Position numbers and translations under genes: made by a program
NCBI GenBank assembly: GCA_001798565.1
Contig: MGSR01000014.1
Coordinates: 1-8,965, forward strand
Direction: 5' to 3'
Source: Deltaproteobacteria bacterium RIFCSPLOWO2_12_FULL_60_16
Lineage (GTDB): Bacteria > Desulfobacterota > Binatia > UBA9968
DNA: 8,965 bases
The notes under the pieces: generated by a model
The model's input: only the letters and a program-made list of their open reading frames with translations
Databases searched by the model: none
Told to the model about the DNA's origin: nothing
In this document: in pieces, positions 1 through 7,162 of the stretch
Position numbering within the stretch: the first letter of the stretch is position 1
How the letters are laid out: every line of letters starts with the position of its first letter

Positions 1-120
1 AACCAGCGAGCCTTCGAATTGCCATACGAGAAAGGTCACTGTGACGGGAATAGCGTTCTGGAGGATAAAAATCCCGGTTAGAGCAGTGACGACCAAGGCC
101 AGGATCAAAATCAGCAACAT
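1..120 (-). CDS. LapA-domain (DUF1049) small membrane protein, 3' end cut by window
   Basis: Reading the minus strand from an ATG at 120-118 gives 40 codons without a stop before the window edge. The peptide begins MLLILILALVVTALTGIF, a single hydrophobic segment. It is followed by LQNAIPVTVTFLVWQFEGSL, which is the characteristic turn of LapA/DUF1049 proteins (a Q-N-x-x-P-V-x-V-x-F-L motif followed by an aromatic and a second hydrophobic stretch). Family members are about 80-110 residues with two transmembrane helices. Some, such as E. coli LapA, act in lipopolysaccharide assembly at the inner membrane, but for most the role is unknown. A GGGGAG ribosome-binding site lies about 10 nt upstream of the ATG. 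The gene follows the histidine kinase stop by 42 nt on the same strand, so it is probably the third gene of the proC operon. The family call is fairly sure, the function is not. The rest of the protein is outside the window. Confidence 0.72.
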   Translation of the reverse strand, partial: MLLILILALVVTALTGIFILQNAIPVTVTFLVWQFEGSLV

Positions 121-162
121 GGGGATATTTCTCCCCGGACGATCTCACGAAGGAGGGATGAC

Positions 163-1419
163 TTACGCCGCGTATTTCGCCGGGATCGTGAGGCGGAAGG
201 TGGAGCCTTTTCCTACCTCGCTTTCCACCTCGATCCGCCCGTGGAGCAGGTTCACCAGCCTCTTGGCGATGCTCAGCCCCAGTCCCACGCCGCCATGGCT
301 TCTCGTCAACGCGCCCTCAGCCTGACGAAAGGGCTCGAAGAGAAAAGGCAGGAACTCCTTCGGAATTCCAACGCCCGTATCCTCCACCACCAGCTCCACC
401 TCCTCGCCTCCTCCGGCGGGAGATGCGCAGACCCGGATCCGGCCGCGGTCGGTAAATTTAACGGCGTTGAAGACTACGTTGCTCAAGATCTCTTTCACTT
501 TGATTTTGTCCGTCTTCAGCAGCGGCAGCGGCTCGCGGGCTTCCCAGACGAGGTCGACCTGCTTGCCGCTGAGGCCGATGCGAAAGAGCAATTCCAATTC
601 TTTCCAAATATCCTCAAGACGAAACTCCTCCACGCGGATCACGACCTGGCCCGCTTCGATCCGGGAGAGGTCCAACAGGCTGCCGATCAAGTTGAGAGCC
701 TCCCCGGAGTTGCGCAGCGCCGTCTTCAGGCTATCCTTTTGCCGGTCATTGACTTCCCCCAGGAAGCCGCCCAGGAGGATATCGAGATTGCCGATGACGA
801 TGTTGATCGGGGTGCGCAGCTCATGCGTCATAGTGGCGAGGAACTCCGCCTTCACGCGGCCGGCCTTCTCCAGCTTCTCGTGCAGCCCCTTGACCTCGTC
901 GATCAAGCGGGCATTCTCGATCATCACTGCGACCGGCCCGGCAATCGCGGTGAGCATATCCAGATCCTTGTCGCTGAAGGTCCCGACTCTTTTGCTGACG
1001 ACTTCGATAACCCCTTTGAGCTCGTCCCGGATGCGCAACGGCACGCAGGCAATGGAACCGGTCTTGAATCCTGTGACCTGGTCGACGCGCTTGGAGAAGC
1101 GCGCCTCGCGGCGGACATCCGAGACCACGACGGGGATGCCGCTCTCGGCCACGAGTCCCGCGATCCCCTCCCCCCGCGCCAGGGTCATGCTCTTTAACTG
1201 ACCCGCCTTCTCCCCCAGCGCGATGTAAAAACTGAGACCGCCCTCCTTGCGGTTGACGAGCAGCAGCGAGGAGCCATCGGCTCCCATCATGGCGGAGGTG
1301 AAGCGCATGGCGGCAGCGATGACCTCTTCGAAGGCCATCGAAGTCCCCATGAGTTCGCTCAGCGCGGCCAGGAGCTGGATTTCGCTCTCGGAGCCTGCTG
1401 GGCTCGGTTCCGGCTTCAT
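163..1419 (-). CDS. Soluble GAF-domain sensor histidine kinase
   Basis: This 418-residue protein has no transmembrane segment or signal peptide, so it should be cytoplasmic. A GAF sensor domain covers about residues 15-170 and a short coiled coil about 171-192. The HisKA dimerisation domain carries THELRTP with the phospho-acceptor His199. The ATPase domain has an N-box around Asn313-Asn318 (SNVVFNAVKFT), a G1 box DTGVGIP from Asp347, an F-box FEPFRQ at 361-366 and a G2 box GVGLGLSIAKRL from about 377. All catalytic boxes are intact, so it is probably an active kinase. There is no receiver domain and no response regulator gene within the window, so its partner is unknown. The ligand of the GAF domain cannot be read from sequence. 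Its ATG overlaps the proC stop codon (shared ATGA), with AAGGAG 4 nt upstream lying inside proC, which points to translational coupling with proC. Confidence 0.93.
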   Translation of the reverse strand: MKPEPSPAGSESEIQLLAALSELMGTSMAFEEVIAAAMRFTSAMMGADGSSLLLVNRKEGGLSFYIALGEKAGQLKSMTLARGEGIAGLVAESGIPVVVSDVRREARFSKRVDQVTGFKTGSIACVPLRIRDELKGVIEVVSKRVGTFSDKDLDMLTAIAGPVAVMIENARLIDEVKGLHEKLEKAGRVKAEFLATMTHELRTPINIVIGNLDILLGGFLGEVNDRQKDSLKTALRNSGEALNLIGSLLDLSRIEAGQVVIRVEEFRLEDIWKELELLFRIGLSGKQVDLVWEAREPLPLLKTDKIKVKEILSNVVFNAVKFTDRGRIRVCASPAGGGEEVELVVEDTGVGIPKEFLPFLFEPFRQAEGALTRSHGGVGLGLSIAKRLVNLLHGRIEVESEVGKGSTFRLTIPAKYAA

Positions 1420-2234
1420 GATTCTCCTTTTCCCAAAGCCTGGGAGCGCCTGGTAGCCTGCAAGACCGCCTCCATGACCGTCCCGCGCATCTTTCCCTTC
1501 TCCAAGGCGTAAAGCCCCGCGATCGTCGTCCCTCCGGGAGAGGTCACTTCCTCTCTGAGCTCAGCCAGATGCTTGCCGCTCTCCAGCGCCATGCGCGCCG
1601 AGCCATAAACCGTCTGCAGGGCGAGCTTCAAGGCCACATCCCTGGCGAGACCTACCTGAACCCCTCCGTCCGCCAGCGCTTCGATAAAGAGAAAAACATA
1701 GGCGGGACCGCTGCCGCTCAAACCGGTGACCGCGTCCAAATACTTTTCCTCCACGGGCAAGCCGATGCCGAAGCTGTTTAAAATCGAGCCGACCCTCTCA
1801 AGATCCCTTGCAGTCGCGTTGGCCCCGCCGGCATAGCAGGAGGCGCCGGCCCCCGCCACGCAGGGGATATTGGGCATGACCCGCACCACCCGCGCCCCCT
1901 TGGCCAGATTGTTTTCGATGCGGGAGAGCGGCACGCCGGCCGCGACCGACACCAGGAGTTTGGTCCTACCCAGGTTTTTCGCGATTTCTTTGACCACGGG
2001 ATCGAGGATCTGGGGCTTGACCGCGAGGATTATGATATCCGCGAAGTCGCACACCTGGCCGTTGCTCGCCGTGACTTTGACGCCGAGCCCTTTGGCAAGC
2101 GACTGCCTGAGGGTCCTGCTGACGTCGCTCGCCATCACTTGCTGCTTGCGCGCCAGCCCCGCCCGGATCACTCCCCGCACGATGGCAGAGCCGATCTTTC
2201 CCGCCCCGATCACTCCGATCTTTTCCCTGAGCAT
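1416..2234 (-). CDS. proC: Pyrroline-5-carboxylate reductase
   Basis: This enzyme reduces 1-pyrroline-5-carboxylate to L-proline with NAD(P)H, the last step of proline synthesis in the cytoplasm. The protein is 272 residues, the normal length for the family. The N-terminal Rossmann fold begins KIGVIGAGKIGSA with the glycine-rich loop at 10-15, followed by AVKPQ at 71-75 and VMPN at 119-122. The C-terminal dimerisation and substrate domain contains GLSGSGPAYVF at 171-181, the ALADGGVQVGL stretch and SPGGTTIAGL at 232-241, which together make the family signature. The start ATG at 2234-2232 sets the Rossmann strand at the expected distance. A purine-rich AGGGGG lies about 10 nt upstream, a slightly long spacing. 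A candidate promoter sits at 2306-2277. It is the first gene of a minus-strand operon and its TGA overlaps the ATG of the histidine kinase by 4 nt. The usual proC neighbours (YggS- and YggT-like genes) are absent here. Confidence 0.96.
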   Translation of the reverse strand: MLREKIGVIGAGKIGSAIVRGVIRAGLARKQQVMASDVSRTLRQSLAKGLGVKVTASNGQVCDFADIIILAVKPQILDPVVKEIAKNLGRTKLLVSVAAGVPLSRIENNLAKGARVVRVMPNIPCVAGAGASCYAGGANATARDLERVGSILNSFGIGLPVEEKYLDAVTGLSGSGPAYVFLFIEALADGGVQVGLARDVALKLALQTVYGSARMALESGKHLAELREEVTSPGGTTIAGLYALEKGKMRGTVMEAVLQATRRSQALGKGES

Positions 2235-2385
2235 AACTTAGCAACCCCCTGGCACAAGCCGATGACAGGATAGCAAATTATGGCGCAGATTCCCACGCGC
2301 CGGCAAGAAAGGCAAGCTGTCAGATTGCGCGGTCCGGGCGCGCTATTTGGGACGGAAGCTGCGAGCGAGTGGAGAGAAAATCAGA
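2235..2385. other. Intergenic region between proC and the spermidine synthase-like fusion gene
   Basis: These 151 bases contain no convincing gene. Both flanking genes are on the minus strand, so the region holds the 3' end of the upstream transcript and the promoter of proC. A GC-rich inverted repeat is present (arms GCGCG 2327-2331 and CGCGC 2339-2343, 7-nt loop). It is followed by no T-run in either direction, so I do not call it an intrinsic terminator. Read-through from the large gene into proC therefore cannot be excluded. Confidence 0.6.
2277..2306 (-). promoter_or_regulatory. Candidate sigma-70-type promoter for the proC operon
   Basis: On the minus strand a -35-like TTGCCG (2306-2301, 4 of 6 consensus bases) is separated by 18 nt from a -10-like CATAAT (2282-2277, 5 of 6). 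Transcription would start near 2270, giving a leader of roughly 36 nt before the proC ATG at 2234. The position and the AT-rich patch around 2270-2282 in an otherwise GC-rich region support it, but this is a match by eye. Confidence 0.38.
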
Positions 2386-5300
2386 TCAATACCTCTTGCC
2401 CAGCTTCCTCAACTCGTGCCACGCCTCGGAGTCGGCGGAGCTCAAGGCGAGCACCTCGCGGAATTTCTCTTCGGCCTCCCGCACCTTGCCGGTCTTGGCC
2501 AGGGCGACGCCGAGCGCGCGGCGCCATTCGTTATTTTTCTTTCTGTACTTGACGGCCCGCGCGTAAGAGCCCGCGGCATCTTCCCAGCGCGCCAGCTTGA
2601 AATAGCTATCGCCGAGCGCGCCGTAGAGAGTGCCGGACTCTTCACCCTTCTGCTTGGAGCCCTCGAGGAACTCCCTGGCCTTCTCCGCCTCGCCCTTGGC
2701 CAGCATCAAGCGGCCCCAGGCGAGCAGCACGGCGGGATGCTCGGGGCGCAGGCGCCGCGCCGCGCTAAACCACTTTTCGGCTCCCTTGAAGTCTCTCGCA
2801 TGCAGGTCGATGTTGCCCAGTCCCAGATAGGGGATGATCTCCTGAGTGCCCATCTGGATGGTCTTGGAATAGACCAGCTTGGCCTCCGGCAGGTAAAATT
2901 CCTCGCTCGCCCGGAGAATCGGCCCGATCGTCTGGCGCGAGCGCGCCAGCGCGGCCAGCGCGGCCGTGGCGGCCTCGCCGCTCTTTTCCTCCGCCAGGAG
3001 GACCTTGGTCTTAAGGACATAAAAATCGGCCTTCGACGGATCGAGCCGGAGCGCCCGATTGATCTCTTCCAGGGCCTGGTCATTCCAGCCGTTGGCCTCA
3101 TGGGCCTGGGCCAGATAGTAGTGGCGCATAGCCGCCGGAATCTTGATGGAGTCCGAATTCAGCCACGGCGCATCCACCAGGAACGGCCCCATGAGCTTGC
3201 GATTGAGATCCGCCGTCGAGCGGCGCAGGTTGCGGGGCGCGGAGAACTCCAACTGGGCGCCGTCGTCCGTATTGAGACCGGCGCCCTCGCTGAACTTCAT
3301 CATCTCCTCTTTCCCCATGCGGTAAAAGCCGAGAATCCCGTAGACATCCGACAGGCCCAGCTCCTGAAAGTCCTCTCTCAGAGTCTGGTTCTTGGAAAAA
3401 ATCTCCTGCAGCATCGGGTAACGGAAAACCTGCTCCTTCTTGCTGCCGAGCATGAGAAAATCGCTCTCCTTCATGCCCCACACCGAGACATGGGGGAAGG
3501 CCTCTCCGAAGGTGCGGAAGACCATGCGAAAATCATCCGGCGACATGGAGTAGTTGTGGAACCACTGGGCGAAGATGCCGTCCTCCTTGAGCTTGGACTT
3601 CACCACTTCGTAGAACTCGCGCGTGTAGAGGTTGGCGATCCCCGCGATCCATGGGTTGGAGGGCTCGGCGGTGATCACGTCGTAAAGCTTGGGCGAGGCC
3701 ACGATATAATTCCGCCCGTCCGTGGGAACGAGCCGCACCCTGCGGTCTTCGAGAATCTTGCCGTTCTTGTCGTGGAAAAAGCGCGTGACATCGGCCATCG
3801 CGGGCTCGATCTCCAGCACCTCGATCGCGCGCAGCGGAAAGGCGCCGACCGCCTTGGCCGTCATGCCGCTGCCCAGGCCGATCACCGCGGCCCTCTCGCC
3901 CTCGGGGTGGAACAGCAACGGAATGTAGCCGGTCATGAGCTGGCTCAAGGCATCGCCGTGCGAGCCGTCGATCTTGCCGTTGGTCTTGAAGTAAATGTAG
4001 TCCTTGCCGATCCGATGCACGCTCACCGTGGCGGTCAGTCCCTCGCGATAATAGATCATCTCGTCGCGGCGCATCTCTTCGAGCCTCAAAGAAGTCGTCG
4101 GCAGGCTCTCGTAGCGGTCATTGTAGATGGTGACGCCGCTGGTCAGCACAAAACGGTCCCAGCGCGGCGTCTTGATCGGGATCAGGATCACCGCGATGAG
4201 CACCACCACTCCCAGGGCGAAGCGCGAAACCTTCGGCAGCTGGGGATCCCCGACGATCAACACCCATCCGGTCACCAGGTTGACGATCACCGCCAGCAGG
4301 ATGCTGTTCTGCACGCCGAGCAGGGGAATAAAGATGAAGCCGCCGGCAAAGGCCCCGACGATGGCGCCGACCGTGTTGGCCGCGTAAGAGATCCCCACGC
4401 TGCTCCCCACCCGGTAAATGCTCTGGGTAAACAGCCGGGCGACCATGGGAAAGGTCATGCCCAGGAGGAGCGTGGGAACGAGCATCACCAACCCCGAGAG
4501 CAGCACCTGGATCGTGAGAAAAAAGGAGAAGGAATCGCCGAAGGCGTGGAGCAATCTCAGAAAGATGAGCGGTAGCTTCTCGAACAGCGGTATGGTCGCC
4601 AACGCCGTCACCCCTACCCAAAGCTCGATCGCGCCGAACGTGCTCACCTGCACCTCGCGCTTTCCCATCAAGCGCGCGTAGAGAAATCCCCCCAGCGCCA
4701 GCCCGACGAGAAAGGTGAGCAGCATGGTGGTGAACGAGTAGACCGAGCTGCCGATGACCAGGGTCAAGGCGCGCGTCCAGGCATTCTCGTAGACCAAAGC
4801 GGAAAATCCCGACAGGCCGAAGCCCAGCAGCAACAGCCATCCCAGCCGGGAAGGAGCCGCCCCGGCGCCGGCTTCAGGCTTCTCCTCCGCGGCGACCGCC
4901 TCCCGAGGCTCGGCGCCTTCCTTGCGCCGAACCCGGTCGATTATCAGGATGGTCACGGCGATCAGTAAATTGACCCCGGCCGCCGTATAAACCGTCGCCC
5001 GCATGCCGAGCGCGGGAATCAAATAGTAGCCGGCAAAGCCGCAGCCCAGCACCGCGCCCATGGTGTTGGTGGCGTATAGATCTCCCACGCGGCGCCCCAG
5101 CTGCGCGAAGCTGCGGACAAAAAAGCGGCTTAAGACCGGCAGGGTCGCGCCCATGAGCAGCGTGGGCACCACCAGAAGAAAAAAGGAAAGAACGAAAAGC
5201 AGCAGGTTGAACAGAAACGGAGTGGAGTCGTTCAAGCCGTAGAGCGGGATATAAAGCCGCTGCCCCAGCGCAAAGAGCCACGGGACCAAAAACCCGTACA

Positions 5301-5571
5301 CGCCGACTCCGGCTTCGAGGATGCCGTAGAGCAGAAAATCGTTCTTTCCCCGGTCCGCGATCCGGCCGAAAGAATAGCTCCCCAAGGCCAGGCCCGCCAT
5401 GAACGCGGACAGGACCGTGGCGATGGCGTATGTGGTGTTGCCGAAGATCTGCGTCAGCATGCGCGTCCAGACCACCTCATAGATCAGACCCGCCGCCCCG
5501 GAAAAGAAAAAACAGATCAGGGCCACCAACAGAAGTCCCTGCTCTCTCCACCTCTCGATGCTTCCCGTCAT
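2386..5571 (-). CDS. Polytopic membrane protein fused to a spermidine synthase-like domain and TPR repeats
   Basis: This 1061-residue protein has three parts. Residues 13-466 are about 13 hydrophobic helices forming two homologous halves. VVPTLLMGATLP near 134 matches LVPTLLLGMTFP near 364, LIYEVVWTR at 29 matches LVYENAWTR at 259, and ATNTMGAVLG at 167 matches AANTVGAIVG at 397, all 230 residues apart. Residues about 480-710 resemble the spermidine synthase Rossmann fold, with the nucleotide loop GLGSGM at 565-570, an acidic residue at Glu587 (VLEIEP) and TDGRNY at 617-622. The catalytic loop, normally D-x-x-D-P, reads EPSNPW at 636-641, so both usual aspartates are replaced by Glu636 and Asn639. 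Residues about 814-1047 hold TPR-like repeats, for example LGDSYFKLARWEDAAGSYARAVKY. Such fusions are known as membrane spermidine synthase-like proteins. Their reaction is not established and aminopropyl transfer is doubtful here. A TAGGAG site lies 6 nt upstream of the ATG. The gene appears to be monocistronic. Confidence 0.88.
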   Translation of the reverse strand: MTGSIERWREQGLLLVALICFFFSGAAGLIYEVVWTRMLTQIFGNTTYAIATVLSAFMAGLALGSYSFGRIADRGKNDFLLYGILEAGVGVYGFLVPWLFALGQRLYIPLYGLNDSTPFLFNLLLFVLSFFLLVVPTLLMGATLPVLSRFFVRSFAQLGRRVGDLYATNTMGAVLGCGFAGYYLIPALGMRATVYTAAGVNLLIAVTILIIDRVRRKEGAEPREAVAAEEKPEAGAGAAPSRLGWLLLLGFGLSGFSALVYENAWTRALTLVIGSSVYSFTTMLLTFLVGLALGGFLYARLMGKREVQVSTFGAIELWVGVTALATIPLFEKLPLIFLRLLHAFGDSFSFFLTIQVLLSGLVMLVPTLLLGMTFPMVARLFTQSIYRVGSSVGISYAANTVGAIVGAFAGGFIFIPLLGVQNSILLAVIVNLVTGWVLIVGDPQLPKVSRFALGVVVLIAVILIPIKTPRWDRFVLTSGVTIYNDRYESLPTTSLRLEEMRRDEMIYYREGLTATVSVHRIGKDYIYFKTNGKIDGSHGDALSQLMTGYIPLLFHPEGERAAVIGLGSGMTAKAVGAFPLRAIEVLEIEPAMADVTRFFHDKNGKILEDRRVRLVPTDGRNYIVASPKLYDVITAEPSNPWIAGIANLYTREFYEVVKSKLKEDGIFAQWFHNYSMSPDDFRMVFRTFGEAFPHVSVWGMKESDFLMLGSKKEQVFRYPMLQEIFSKNQTLREDFQELGLSDVYGILGFYRMGKEEMMKFSEGAGLNTDDGAQLEFSAPRNLRRSTADLNRKLMGPFLVDAPWLNSDSIKIPAAMRHYYLAQAHEANGWNDQALEEINRALRLDPSKADFYVLKTKVLLAEEKSGEAATAALAALARSRQTIGPILRASEEFYLPEAKLVYSKTIQMGTQEIIPYLGLGNIDLHARDFKGAEKWFSAARRLRPEHPAVLLAWGRLMLAKGEAEKAREFLEGSKQKGEESGTLYGALGDSYFKLARWEDAAGSYARAVKYRKKNNEWRRALGVALAKTGKVREAEEKFREVLALSSADSEAWHELRKLGKRY

Positions 5572-5610
5572 GTTCCGCTCCTAACGTAACCTCGGCAAAT
5601 AATTCTAAGA

Positions 5611-5639
5611 TTGATAGCAGGCATCGCAACAACTGTAAA
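5611..5639 (-). promoter_or_regulatory. Candidate promoter for the spermidine synthase-like fusion gene
   Basis: On the minus strand, TTTACA (5639-5634, 5 of 6 to the -35 consensus) is followed after 17 nt by TATCAA (5616-5611, 4 of 6 to the -10 consensus). Transcription would begin near 5604, leaving a leader of about 33 nt that contains the TAGGAG ribosome-binding site at 5583-5578. The spacing and the AT-rich surroundings (5599-5616) are favourable. The match was made by eye in a divergent intergenic region. Confidence 0.42.
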
Positions 5640-5677
5640 GCGCCGCTTGAAACGCTCAGGACTTCTAGCATAGAAGA

Positions 5678-5706
5678 CTGACAGGAGCCATCGGACTATC
5701 TATAAG
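5678..5706 (+). promoter_or_regulatory. Candidate promoter for the UbiD-tdh-kbl operon, overlapping the ribosome-binding site
   Basis: CTGACA (5678-5683) and TATAAG (5701-5706) each match the sigma-70 consensus at 5 of 6 bases and are 17 nt apart, the best promoter match in the window. Transcription would start about 5713, only 7-8 nt before the ATG at 5721. That would leave out most of the Shine-Dalgarno AAGGAGG at 5704-5710. Either the mRNA is almost leaderless, or this match is chance and the true promoter lies further upstream. Confidence 0.33.
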
Positions 5707-5720
5707 GAGGAGCGCGATCT

Positions 5721-7109
5721 ATGCCGAGAGACATGCGTGCCTGGATTCGAGAGCTGGAGAACGCAGGCGAGCTTGTGCGCATAACCAAGCCGGTCCATCC
5801 GCACACTCAGATGGGGGCTTTGCTGTACCAGTCCCGGGAGAAGGCGCTGCTGTTTGAAAATGTCGACGGCTTTCCCGGCTGGAAGAGCCTGGGCATGGCG
5901 CCGGCCAACCTGCGCCACGCCGCCCTCGCCTACGGAGCCACAGTCGAGAATCTCATCCCCACGGCGGCCGAACGGGCGCTGAAGCGCCAGCCGACGGAGC
6001 TCGTCTCCACCGGCCCGGTGAAAGAGGTCATCCTCAAAGGCGATCAAGTGGACATCACCAAGCTCCCCGCCCATATCGCGGGCAGCGAAGAGACGCCCTA
6101 TATCGCGGCCGGCCTGATGGTCGCCCGCGATCCCGATAGCGGCATCCGCAACGTCGCCTTCCACCGGCTGCAGGTCAAGGGGCCGCGAAAGACCGGGGCC
6201 TTGATCGTCCCGCGCCATACGCGGGAGATTCTCAACAAGTACGAGGCGCGCAACGAGGCCATGCCGGTGGCCATTTTCATCGGCCACCACCCTCTTTACT
6301 ACATGGCCGCGGCCAGCACCGGGCCGTTCGAGATGGATGAGCTGGAGCTGGCGGGCGGCCTCATCGGCGAGAGCGCCAGGGTGGTGAAGTGCGAGACCAA
6401 CGATCTGGACGTGCCCTACGATGCGGAGATCGTTCTCGAGGGGCGCATCCTGCCGAACGTGCGCGAGGAGGAGGGGCCATTCTCAGAGTTTCACGATTAC
6501 TATGTCGCCGGCATGGGAAAGAACCCCGTGGTCGAGATCGACTGCATCACCAGGCGCCGCGACGCCATCTTCAAAGCGATCCAGAACGGCTCCGAGGTCG
6601 AAGGATGCGTCTTTCACAAAGTCCCGTTCGGCGTCGCGGTCTACAACCACATCAAAAACATCGGCGGCTACGTTCAACTCCATAATGTATTGGTGCTGCC
6701 CGGGCTGTTCGGCGTCGTCGTGCAGATGACGCCGCGCTTTTACGGCGAGGCGAAGCAGGTGCTGATGGGGGTCCTTTCCAGCCCCATCCTTCATCCCAAG
6801 ATAGCGATCGCGGTCGACGAGGACGTGAATATCTTCAACTATTGGGAGATCCTCTGGGCCATCAACACCCGCTGCAACCCGGCGGAAGACATGGTGGTGA
6901 TACCCGGGAGCCGCGTTCATCCCATGGACCCGACCGGCTTCGAGCCGGTGCCGCCGGGCGGCCCCTACTGGCACCGCGTCGGCGGCAAGGTCATCATCGA
7001 CGCCACCAAGCCGCCCCTGTGCGCCAGCAATGAGACGCGCAGATCCTACGAGCGGCTAAAGCCCATGGGCTGGCAAAACGTTCGGCTGGAAGATTTCCTG
7101 CCGAAGTAG
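5721..7109 (+). CDS. UbiD-family prenylated-FMN-dependent (de)carboxylase
   Basis: UbiD-family enzymes use prenylated FMN to decarboxylate, or sometimes carboxylate, aromatic or alpha,beta-unsaturated acids in the cytoplasm. This 462-residue protein has a typical family length. It retains the residues expected from the fungal Fdc1 and bacterial UbiD structures, aligned from memory: cofactor/metal ligands Asn144 (RNVAFHRLQ), His166 (PRHTRE) and Glu207 (MDELELAGG), and the catalytic Arg149, Glu251 and Glu256 (EGPFSEFHDYY). It should therefore be active, given prenyl-FMN from a UbiX-type flavin prenyltransferase, which is not encoded in this window. The substrate cannot be deduced, and nothing nearby points to ubiquinone synthesis, so I give no ubiD symbol. 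The ATG is preceded by a strong AAGGAGG at 5704-5710. The gene is first in a plus-strand group, 53 nt before tdh, and is probably co-transcribed with it. UbiD proteins also work in hydroxybenzoate, phenylphosphate and other aromatic-acid metabolism, so those roles remain open. Confidence 0.92.
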   Translation: MPRDMRAWIRELENAGELVRITKPVHPHTQMGALLYQSREKALLFENVDGFPGWKSLGMAPANLRHAALAYGATVENLIPTAAERALKRQPTELVSTGPVKEVILKGDQVDITKLPAHIAGSEETPYIAAGLMVARDPDSGIRNVAFHRLQVKGPRKTGALIVPRHTREILNKYEARNEAMPVAIFIGHHPLYYMAAASTGPFEMDELELAGGLIGESARVVKCETNDLDVPYDAEIVLEGRILPNVREEEGPFSEFHDYYVAGMGKNPVVEIDCITRRRDAIFKAIQNGSEVEGCVFHKVPFGVAVYNHIKNIGGYVQLHNVLVLPGLFGVVVQMTPRFYGEAKQVLMGVLSSPILHPKIAIAVDEDVNIFNYWEILWAINTRCNPAEDMVVIPGSRVHPMDPTGFEPVPPGGPYWHRVGGKVIIDATKPPLCASNETRRSYERLKPMGWQNVRLEDFLPK

Positions 7110-7162
7110 GGTCTCGCGGCCGATACCGCTTCCATTGCCGACGGAGGCAAGCGAGGATAGAT

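Noticed and set aside
241..1197. Plus-strand open frame of 318 codons opposite the histidine kinase
   Set aside because: Antisense shadow of a gene with intact kinase boxes. The composition is biased, with no family motif and no convincing ribosome-binding site context.
2250..2266. TGGCAC at 2250-2255 as a sigma-54 promoter
   Set aside because: The required -12 GC element is missing at the correct spacing, and the motif points on the plus strand into the 3' end of a minus-strand gene.
2327..2343. GC-rich inverted repeat after the fusion gene as an intrinsic terminator
   Set aside because: The stem is only 5 bp and no run of T follows on the minus strand, so it fails the usual terminator criteria.
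2347..4575. Long plus-strand open frame of 742 codons inside the large minus-strand gene
   Set aside because: It lies antisense to a protein with clear domains. Its translation is low-complexity, rich in His, Arg, Gly, Leu and Gln, as expected from the complement of GC-rich codons, with no recognisable motif.
5721..7109. Calling the UbiD-family gene the ubiquinone-pathway ubiD
   Set aside because: No ubiquinone genes are nearby and the family covers many substrates. The sequence supports only the family assignment.
7128..7148. Small hairpin between the UbiD gene and tdh (GCTTCC/GGAGGC) as a terminator or attenuator
   Set aside because: Six base pairs with one G-U wobble and a 9-nt loop, no T-run. 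Too weak to separate the two genes transcriptionally.
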